Assembly (NCBI GenBank): GCA_900551015.1
Contig: URUI01000087.1
Coordinates: forward strand, 1-6,437
From: an uncultured Collinsella sp.
GTDB taxonomy: Bacteria > Actinomycetota > Coriobacteriia > Coriobacteriales > Coriobacteriaceae
Direction: 5' to 3'
DNA length: 6,437 nt
Of this stretch, positions 1-5,016 are shown piece after piece; position 1 is the first letter of the stretch; each line of letters opens with the position of its first letter. The notes under the pieces were generated by a model. The model did not search any database. It saw only the letters and a list, made by a program, of their open reading frames with translations, and was not told the DNA's origin. The translations under genes were made by a program, and so were the position numbers.

Positions 1-12
1 CGCCGAATGCTC

Positions 13-34
13 GCCATCGAAATTTATCGATGGC
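13..34 (-). terminator. Hairpin directly after the small GGDEF gene
   Basis: GCCATCGA (13-20) and TCGATGGC (27-34) form a perfect 8-bp stem with a 6-nt loop, starting at the base after the stop codon at 35-37. On the minus strand no U-run follows (GAGCATTCGGCG), so if it ends transcription it would do so weakly or with a factor. Whatever lies beyond position 1 is not visible. Confidence 0.4.
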
Positions 35-745
35 CTATTTCAGACTGTAATGGGGTTGTTCGGTGACCGGGCGTTGCGGCGCATCGCCTTCTTCCGGTTG
101 TTGCACACGGTACATGAGCTTGTAGCGATACATTTTGCGGTCGGCGTCCTTTGTCATCTGGCGACGCGTATCGCCTGCAAGCGGGTCGACGCGCGAGCAG
201 CCAAAACTAAAGCTGGCGATCATGGGCGCCTTGCCGTCCGATGTTGCCTCGATAAGATTGGCACGCGTCCGCTCCAGGCGCTGCTCGAGCTCGGCTTCGT
301 CTGTCGTGGGGGATATAAGTACAAATTCGTCTCCACCGATACGGAACAGCAGCTCATCGTGCTCCATTGTCTCGGTGAGTGCGCGGCAGATGCTCAGAAT
401 GTAGCGATTGCCCTCGGCGTGGCCAAACTTATCGTTGCAATGCTTAAGGCGGTCGATATCGATATAGGCGCAGGTGAAGGGGGTGCCTTTGCGCCAGAGC
501 TGATCGACATGGCGGTCGAGTCCGCCACGGTTGCCAAGATTGGTGAGCGAGTCGATATAGGCGCCGTGCTCAAGCAGCTCGCGTTCTTGTTGCAGGATGG
601 CGAGCGTTTTCTGCAGTTGCTCACCAATGGCACGCAACTCCGGGGGCAGCGCGGCAACATCGAGCTCGGTGGTTGAGGCCCCGTTCGCAAGTCGCTGAAG
701 ATGAGCGATGATTGATTGCTCGCCCAGGCGATACGACTCGTTCAT
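35..745 (-). CDS. Stand-alone GGDEF protein, predicted diguanylate cyclase (236 aa)
   Basis: Predicted to condense two GTP into cyclic di-GMP in the cytosol; no signal peptide or membrane segment is visible. Residues 1-60 are a mostly helical leader, and about 41-62 could form a coiled coil that helps the dimerisation diguanylate cyclases need. The GGDEF domain covers about 62-212: DSLTNLGNRGG at 65-75, metal-site D96 in YIDID, guanine-site N104, intact GGDEF at 137-141, and a closing KDADRKMYRYK stretch at 199-209. The inhibitory RxxD site, expected five residues before GGDEF, reads EHDE. The conserved GHxxGD Asp is Asn113. The last ~24 residues are a polar tail. The ATG at 745 is chosen because an AAGGAGGT ribosome site lies 8 nt upstream; an in-frame extension to 793 would have no such site. 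The domain is paralogous to the first GGDEF of the upstream gene (about 58 of 101 aligned residues identical by hand count). The fold is certain; the product nucleotide is less so. Confidence 0.93.
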   Translation of the reverse strand: MNESYRLGEQSIIAHLQRLANGASTTELDVAALPPELRAIGEQLQKTLAILQQERELLEHGAYIDSLTNLGNRGGLDRHVDQLWRKGTPFTCAYIDIDRLKHCNDKFGHAEGNRYILSICRALTETMEHDELLFRIGGDEFVLISPTTDEAELEQRLERTRANLIEATSDGKAPMIASFSFGCSRVDPLAGDTRRQMTKDADRKMYRYKLMYRVQQPEEGDAPQRPVTEQPHYSLK

Positions 746-753
746 GATGGATG

Positions 754-761
754 ACCTCCTT
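754..761 (-). promoter_or_regulatory. Strong ribosome binding site that fixes the start of the small GGDEF gene
   Basis: Read on the minus strand this is AAGGAGGT, nearly a full match to the anti-Shine-Dalgarno sequence. It sits 8 nt before the ATG at 745 and argues against the longer in-frame start at 793. Confidence 0.85.
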
Positions 762-788
762 GGATGGAACAATGGTTTGTATCTTACT

Positions 789-809
789 CCCAATTCGGTT
801 TAGATTGGG
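789..809 (-). other. Small hairpin in the leader of the GGDEF gene
   Basis: CCCAAT at 789-794 and ATTGGG at 804-809 form a perfect 6-bp stem with a 9-nt loop, between the two GGDEF genes. On the minus strand it is followed by AGTAAGATAC with no U-run, so it is not a classical intrinsic terminator. TAAGAT at 786-781 is a possible weak -10 box, but no good -35 box stands 16-18 nt upstream. The small gene may depend on read-through from its larger neighbour. Confidence 0.35.
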
Positions 810-830
810 GTATTAGTTAGCTCATGGGAA

Positions 831-893
831 CAAACGCTCCCTCGACGGTGGCGTTTGCGCACGAGCGTATTAGTTGCTGTCGCCACCGTCGAG
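831..893 (-). terminator. Inverted repeats around the stop of the large GGDEF/EAL gene (candidate terminator or attenuator)
   Basis: CTCGACGGTGGCG at 841-853 and its exact reverse complement at 881-893 form a 13-bp perfect inverted repeat enclosing 27 nt. The gene's stop codon (870-872) lies inside the loop, and the upstream arm encodes part of the C-terminal LLDGGDSN. A second inverted repeat, CAAACGC at 831-837 with GCGTTTG at 851-857, shares bases 851-853 with the first, so the two stems cannot form together in full. On the minus strand the second stem is followed by TTCCC, a weak U-stretch. The repeats are seen directly; a role in termination or attenuation is inferred. Confidence 0.45.
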
Positions 894-3587
894 CAGTGCC
901 TCAAAATCCTCCGCCTGCATGGGACGGTAGTAGAGGAAGCCCTGAGCGTAGCGGGCGCCCATTTGGCGTAGCATGTTTGCCTGCTCATTTGTCTCGATGC
1001 CTTCGACCACAACGGGCAGATGGAGCGACTGCGCCATCTCGAGCATTGATGAAATGATTTGCACGCTGCGGCCTTGATCGCCGTCGACGGGCACAAACGT
1101 GCGGTCGAGCTTGATGACGTCGACGTTGACGTTCTTGAGCATCGCGAGCGTGGACTGGCCGGTGCCAAAATCGTCCATGTAGGTCGAGAAGCCGCGGTTG
1201 TGCAGGTCGGCCGTCAGCTTATCCACAGCTTCGGACTCTCCCGTATAAGCCGTCTCGGTGATCTCGATGCGCATGAGCTCGGGCGGCAGGTTGTATTGGT
1301 CGGCGAGTGCCCCCATATGCTCGGCAACGTCGCAGGCAAGGATATCCACGCGCGAAACATTAAGCGAGATCGGAACCACGCGAAGCCCTCGATCGATGCG
1401 CCCGCGCAGCCACGAGGCAACGCCCTGCCAAACGTATTTGTCGAGCGTCACCACAAAACCGCTTTCCTCGAGAGCGGGGATAAAGGTGACGGGTGAAATG
1501 AGGGAGCCATCCTTGTCGATCCAGCGCGTGAGCGCTTCGGCGCCAATGATCTCGCCGGTTTCCATGTCGACCTGGGGCTGCAGGTAGTAGGTAATACGGC
1601 CGTTGGAGAGCGCATATTGGAATTCGGTCAGCATGCGGTGGAACGCGATTTCGCGCTCGTACTCCTCGGGGCGGAAAATGGCAATGCGCTCCTTAAAGTC
1701 GTTTTTTGCACGCCGATTGGTAAACATGGCTTTGGCCTGCGCATCGATGGTGATTTCCTCGTTGGAGTCGATGGGGTAGACGCCCATGGACGGCCAGAAG
1801 CCTACGCCGTCATCATGCTTAGCCACGGCCTCGCGAGCGCGGTTATAGATTTTATGGACGGTGTCGCGCTCAAAGGGGATGAGTACGCAAAAGTCATCTT
1901 GGCCCCAGTACCCTGCGACGCCCATGTTGGCATTCTCGATGTCCTTGAGGACCGTGCCCACATCGGCGAGCATGCGGTCGCCCTCGGCCTGTCCGTGCCA
2001 TTCGTTGAACAGTCGCATGTGTCCCATATCGACGGTGGCGATACACCAGGCGCCGTTGCGCCTTGTCTCGAGAAATTCGTTGGCGCGGCGCATAAACTCG
2101 CTGGGTCGATAGAGACCCGTGAGCGAATCGATGCGTTCGGCGATGGCGCTTTTGCGCTCCACCTCGGGTATGGGGAGGCTGTCGTTGGGAACAAGCCCGC
2201 CGGCCGTGCGAATGCGACGGTCGAGTTCGCCTAAAACGGCGGCCGTTTGATTGGTCAGGTGCTCGTAAAAGGCCGGAACGACAAGACAGACGGGGGTAAT
2301 GGTGTCGTCCGCGATTCGAACGGGAGCGAAAACGGCCTCTTTGAGATGTTGGATCAGTTGCTCGAATGCTTCGTGATCCAAATTGTTGCTAAGCACGACG
2401 AACTGGGCGTTGCGTGAGCGGAAGACGCGACTCCTGCCGCGAGTAATCGACAGCATGCGGCCTGCGTATTCGGCGAGCATGTTGTCGACGGCCTCGGCCC
2501 CGTAGAGCTCGTTGAGCTTTGCCGTGCCGCGAACGCGCACTGCTATAAGCCCCGTCTTGCAATGGTCGCGACGGCAGGCATCGATAGCGTTGATCAGCGT
2601 GCGCTGCATTCCGAGGCCCGTGGCGGCGTCGACGGTCTCGGCAAGCGAGTGGTTGACGAGCTCGCCGACATAGAGCGAGGGGACATTTCCGTCGCCGTCG
2701 ATACGAAACCCGCGAGCACGGCCGAGGATGTAGTCGCCGGCGGCATTGCGCACGCGGTACTGCATGACGTGGCGATGTTTGGAGCCGTCATAGATTTGGT
2801 CGATGTCGTTGGTATAGGCCTCAAGGTCATCGGGATGGACACGCGTTTTCCAGTAATCGTGGCAGTTGTCTATATGCTCCGAAGGAAGACCAAGATCGCG
2901 CAAGGCGCCTTGTGACCAAAGGGTTCGATGTTTGTCCAAGTTCTCGATAAAGAAATATCGGCCTTCGTTGAGCATCGAAAGGGCGTCGAAAATGCGATCG
3001 CTTATTTCGAAGTCGTCGGTGTGGGCTTGTGCGATATTGCGTCGATCAAGGTGCACGGCATGACGTAGCTTGTAGTCGTACATGCGATGGTCGGCATCGT
3101 TCGTCAAGCGATTGGGGGCTTCGCCCAGGGCGGGGTCGGCGTGTGCCACTCCGTAGCTAAACGAGTGAGGCATCTCGGCATCGTTGTTTTTGAGCAGGAC
3201 CGTTCGGCAGCGTTCCAGACGTTCGGCGAGGTCGTCCTCGGTTGCAATCGTAGACAGGATGGCAAACTCGTCGCCTCCCAGACGAAACGCCGCTTCGTCC
3301 ACCTCCATATACAGCTTGAGATAGAGGCTTACCTGCAAAATATAGCGGTTGCCCTCGTCATGGCCAAAGACGTCGTTGCAGTGCTTGAGATTGTCGATAT
3401 CGATGTACGCCATGGTAACGGGGGTGTCCTGCTCCCAGAGCTCCTCGAGGGAACGGGCAAAGCCGCCGCGGTTGCCAAGCCCGGTAAGCTGGTCGGTAAA
3501 GGCGGTCCTGACCAGATCCTCCTGACGCTTGAGAAGGTCGCGGACGGTCTTTTCGAGCGTTTCAGTGTAATTGCTGGGGGTATCCAT
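870..3587 (-). CDS. Multidomain GGDEF-PAS-GGDEF-GGDEF-EAL cyclic-di-GMP enzyme (905 aa)
   Basis: Predicted bifunctional, cytosolic c-di-GMP synthase and phosphodiesterase; no membrane segments are visible. Domain 1, GGDEF, about 27-178: LTGLGNRGG at 34-42, N71, intact GGDEF at 104-108, EVDE where an RxxD inhibitory site would be, and Asn80 in place of the GHxxGD Asp. Domain 2, PAS_3-like, about 196-315, with VHPDDLEAY at 250-258, the likely sensor. Domain 3, about 318-460: a decayed GGDEF (SRNAQF in the motif position). Domain 4, about 485-640: a second decayed GGDEF (GQDDF at 562-566). Domain 5, EAL, about 650-900, with the catalytic set visible: E684 in EAL, N743, E775, D805 and D806 in DDFGTG, K826, E862, E865 and Q882. 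Phosphodiesterase activity is therefore likely. The start is uncertain: ATG at 3587 is preferred because it enters the domain directly, but a GTG at 3644 would add 19 Arg/Pro-rich residues, and neither has a clear ribosome site. Confidence 0.92.
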   Translation of the reverse strand: MDTPSNYTETLEKTVRDLLKRQEDLVRTAFTDQLTGLGNRGGFARSLEELWEQDTPVTMAYIDIDNLKHCNDVFGHDEGNRYILQVSLYLKLYMEVDEAAFRLGGDEFAILSTIATEDDLAERLERCRTVLLKNNDAEMPHSFSYGVAHADPALGEAPNRLTNDADHRMYDYKLRHAVHLDRRNIAQAHTDDFEISDRIFDALSMLNEGRYFFIENLDKHRTLWSQGALRDLGLPSEHIDNCHDYWKTRVHPDDLEAYTNDIDQIYDGSKHRHVMQYRVRNAAGDYILGRARGFRIDGDGNVPSLYVGELVNHSLAETVDAATGLGMQRTLINAIDACRRDHCKTGLIAVRVRGTAKLNELYGAEAVDNMLAEYAGRMLSITRGRSRVFRSRNAQFVVLSNNLDHEAFEQLIQHLKEAVFAPVRIADDTITPVCLVVPAFYEHLTNQTAAVLGELDRRIRTAGGLVPNDSLPIPEVERKSAIAERIDSLTGLYRPSEFMRRANEFLETRRNGAWCIATVDMGHMRLFNEWHGQAEGDRMLADVGTVLKDIENANMGVAGYWGQDDFCVLIPFERDTVHKIYNRAREAVAKHDDGVGFWPSMGVYPIDSNEEITIDAQAKAMFTNRRAKNDFKERIAIFRPEEYEREIAFHRMLTEFQYALSNGRITYYLQPQVDMETGEIIGAEALTRWIDKDGSLISPVTFIPALEESGFVVTLDKYVWQGVASWLRGRIDRGLRVVPISLNVSRVDILACDVAEHMGALADQYNLPPELMRIEITETAYTGESEAVDKLTADLHNRGFSTYMDDFGTGQSTLAMLKNVNVDVIKLDRTFVPVDGDQGRSVQIISSMLEMAQSLHLPVVVEGIETNEQANMLRQMGARYAQGFLYYRPMQAEDFEALLDGGDSN

Positions 3588-3734
3588 GCTGTAGGCGGCT
3601 TTCTGGGGTCGGGGCGGATTGCGTCGGGCGAGCTCGTTGTGCACACGCGTTGTTGCTCAACGCCTCGCGTGTTTCCAAGCCCCCGCCTTGCTGCGTCGTT
3701 GGGTTTATTTGTCGGCTGACGTTCGTTGCTGATA

Positions 3735-3750
3735 ACTACTGAGTAGTATA
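3735..3750 (-). promoter_or_regulatory. Palindromic operator candidate overlapping a minus-strand -10 box
   Basis: ACTACT (3735-3740), G, AGTAGT (3742-3747) is a perfect 13-bp palindrome. The minus-strand TATACT at 3750-3745, a one-mismatch -10 box pointing toward the GGDEF/EAL gene, overlaps its right half. This is the arrangement of a repressor operator. The matching -35 box is poor, so promoter status is tentative. Confidence 0.4.
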
Positions 3751-3793
3751 AACAAGTGTATGGAATTATGCAGGGGTGCCCATGTTGCGGGCG

Positions 3794-3816
3794 GCCATTA
3801 TTCGCCATTATTCGCC
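3794..3816. repeat. Short tandem direct repeat (2.3 copies of a 10-mer)
   Basis: GCCATTATTC occurs at 3794-3803 and again, identical, at 3804-3813, followed by GCC. It lies between the two AT-rich promoter cores of the divergent region. Its role is unknown; it could be a regulator-binding repeat or a product of slippage. Confidence 0.7.
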
Positions 3817-3866
3817 AAACGGTAACGCGACGATGTTCGATGAAAATGCGACTGAGGCGATATATG

Positions 3867-3897
3867 TTGACGGGTATACTTGTTTCGTTTTAAAACG
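3867..3897 (+). promoter_or_regulatory. Candidate promoter and palindrome upstream of the patatin gene
   Basis: Two readings are possible. TATACT at 3875-3880 is a near-consensus -10 box with a poor -35 box (TGAGGC, 17 bp upstream). Alternatively, TTGACG at 3867-3872 is a good -35 box, followed after 17 bp by TTAAAA at 3890-3895. The second -10 lies inside the perfect 12-bp palindrome CGTTTTAAAACG (3886-3897), a possible operator. Either gives a short leader before the ribosome site at 3905. Confidence 0.45.
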
Positions 3898-3904
3898 CAG
3901 GAAC

Positions 3905-3908
3905 GGAG
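3905..3908 (+). promoter_or_regulatory. Ribosome binding site that fixes the patatin gene start
   Basis: GGAG lies 8 nt before the ATG at 3917. Upstream in-frame starts (GTG 3776, ATG 3833) have no comparable site, which supports the shorter protein. Confidence 0.65.
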
Positions 3909-3916
3909 ATGGTCGC

Positions 3917-4786
3917 ATGGCACAGCCAGATACGACGCCCACGGTGGGGCTTGCGCTCGAGGGAGGCGGCTACCGCGGTATGTATACGGCGGGCGTGCTC
4001 GACGTATGGATGGAGTGCGGCCTGACCTGTGACCATATGGTGGGCGTCTCGGCGGGCGCGGCGTTTGGCTACAACTTTAAATCGCGCCAGATCGGCCGTG
4101 CCATTCGCTACAACAAGGCCTATTGCGCCGACAAGCGCTATGCGAGCGTGACGAGCTGGCTGCGAACCGGCGACATGTTCAATGCCGAGTTTGCCTATCA
4201 CGAGGTTCCCATCGAGCGCGATCCCATCGACCTGGAGGCTTATCGTGCCTGCCCCATGCGGTTTACCTGCGTGTGCACCGATCTTAAGACGGGGCGGGCC
4301 GTCTACCATGACCTGCCTTACGGTGATGAGCATGATATCGAGTGGATCCGGGCGTCGTCGGCGATTCCCGTGGCAACACGACCCGTTGCCATTGAGGGGC
4401 ACAAGTACCTGGATGGCGGCGTTGCCGATTCCATTCCCAGCGCATGGCTGTTTGCGCAGGGCTATGACCGCAACGTGGTGGTGCTGACGCAGCCGGCGGG
4501 CTTTGTAAAGCAGCCCAATAGCGTGATGCCTATGCTGCGTCGCGTGTATCGTCACTATCCGGAGTTTGTTGCGGCGCTTGAGCACCGGCACGAGGTATAT
4601 AACGCCACGCTCGACGACCTGGCGCGTCGCGAGGCCGCTGGCGAGATCTTTGTGGTGCGGCCGAGCGAATCGGTGAAGGTGCCGTCGCTGTGCCGCGAGC
4701 CCGAGGAACTCGAACGCATCTATCAGATCGGCCGTCGCGATGCGGAGGCGACGCTGCCCGCGCTGGAAGCGTATCTGGCGGGGTAA
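3917..4786 (+). CDS. Patatin-like phospholipase family protein, YjjU type (289 aa)
   Basis: Predicted serine acyl hydrolase acting on phospholipid or another acyl ester through the patatin Ser-Asp dyad. Visible motifs are the glycine-rich oxyanion loop EGGGYRG at 15-21 right after the first strand, the nucleophile elbow GVSAG at 43-47 (Ser45), and the Asp motif DGGVADSIP at 166-174 (Asp166). All key residues are intact. Residues about 190-289 form a helical C-terminal part like that of the bacterial YjjU group. No signal peptide or membrane helix is seen, so it is probably cytosolic or peripheral. The gene is divergent from the GGDEF/EAL gene and convergent with thiE, so it is probably transcribed alone. 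An in-frame ATG at 3833 would add 28 residues, and a GTG at 3776 would add 47, but the family normally begins just before the glycine-rich loop. The natural substrate cannot be read from the sequence. Confidence 0.9.
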   Translation: MAQPDTTPTVGLALEGGGYRGMYTAGVLDVWMECGLTCDHMVGVSAGAAFGYNFKSRQIGRAIRYNKAYCADKRYASVTSWLRTGDMFNAEFAYHEVPIERDPIDLEAYRACPMRFTCVCTDLKTGRAVYHDLPYGDEHDIEWIRASSAIPVATRPVAIEGHKYLDGGVADSIPSAWLFAQGYDRNVVVLTQPAGFVKQPNSVMPMLRRVYRHYPEFVAALEHRHEVYNATLDDLARREAAGEIFVVRPSESVKVPSLCREPEELERIYQIGRRDAEATLPALEAYLAG

Positions 4787-4796
4787 GGGCTGCTAC

Positions 4797-4965
4797 GGAA
4801 AGCGCATTCCGGAATATGCGCTCAGACTGGGATGCGGTTTCCGCGAGGGGGCGGTCGCGGAAACCGCATCCCAAAATTTGCGCTTGGAATGGGATGCGTT
4901 TTCCGCTGGCCCTCTATATGGAAAGCGCATCCCAGAATGGACGTCCAAACTGGGATGCGCTTTCC
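4797..4965. repeat. Three tandem 46-bp palindromic intergenic elements (REP/BIME-like)
   Basis: Six 14-bp arms alternate in orientation with consensus GGAAAnCGCATCCC or its reverse complement: 4797-4810, 4829-4842, 4859-4872, 4891-4904, 4920-4933 and 4952-4965. Each forward-reverse pair encloses exactly 18 nt, making three 46-bp elements (4797-4842, 4859-4904, 4920-4965) separated by 16 and 15 bp. Arms 2 and 3 are exact complements, and the stem extends through GCGA/TCGC to 18 bp with an 8-nt loop. Arms 5 and 6 are exact complements around an inner TGGACGTCCA palindrome. The array starts 10 bp after the patatin stop and lies between convergent genes, where it could block read-through from both sides, although no U-tract follows. 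Any apparent protein across it is an artefact of the repeats. Confidence 0.88.
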
Positions 4966-4988
4966 GCTGTCGAAGGTATGAGGCTGCG

Positions 4989-5016
4989 GAGCAGCTGCTC
5001 GGCATAGGCCTATGCC
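4989..5016. repeat. Two adjacent perfect palindromes at the thiE 3' end
   Basis: GAGCAGCTGCTC (4989-5000) and GGCATAGGCCTATGCC (5001-5016) are perfect 12-bp and 16-bp palindromes that abut. The second covers the thiE stop codon (5010-5012). As RNA, each could fold only with a small loop. No T-run follows on the minus strand, so an intrinsic terminator is not clearly supported. Confidence 0.5.

Larger units (their letters stand above)
3588..3916. other. Divergent intergenic regulatory region
   Basis: This 329-bp stretch separates the divergent GGDEF/EAL and patatin genes, and no separate gene is supported in it. From left to right it holds a G+C-rich leader of the minus-strand gene (3588-3715), an AT-rich core with a 13-bp palindrome (3735-3747), a 10-bp tandem repeat (3794-3816), and a second AT-rich core with TATACT (3875-3880), a TTGACG hexamer (3867-3872) and a 12-bp palindrome (3886-3897). 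AAACAAGT at 3750-3757 and ACTTGTTT at 3878-3885 are reverse complements, one beside each promoter core. An in-frame extension of the patatin ORF runs back to a GTG at 3776, but without a ribosome site. Confidence 0.6.

Noticed and set aside
318..345. Reading the GGDEF genes as part of a defence island with the patatin gene
   Set aside because: There is no CD-NTase, Cap2/Cap3, nuclease or mobile-element gene in the window, and the GGDEF motif near here is that of an ordinary cyclase. It is kept only as a low-weight hypothesis in the findings.
50..676. 208-codon plus-strand ORF antisense to the small GGDEF gene
   Set aside because: It is a mirror of a G+C-rich coding frame, with no recognisable domain and no ribosome site, while the opposite strand has clear GGDEF motifs.
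1617..2234. 205-codon plus-strand ORF inside the GGDEF/EAL gene
   Set aside because: Antisense shadow; the minus strand here encodes continuous, recognisable GGDEF-fold and linker sequence.
3087..3719. 210-codon plus-strand ORF antisense to the N terminus of the large gene
   Set aside because: Antisense shadow of the first GGDEF domain, running into the promoter region.
3776..3916. 47-residue N-terminal extension of the patatin protein from GTG 3776
   Set aside because: No ribosome site at 3776 or 3833, the stretch holds promoter-like sequence and repeats, and the family starts just before the glycine-rich loop.
3890..4591. 233-codon minus-strand ORF opposite the patatin gene
   Set aside because: No motif, no ribosome site; the plus strand has the complete patatin signature.
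4797..4965. Possible small CRISPR array (three 46-bp repeats, 15-16 bp spacers)
   Set aside because: The spacers are too short, the repeats are diverged and fully palindromic, there are only three, and no cas gene is nearby. A REP/BIME-like element fits better.
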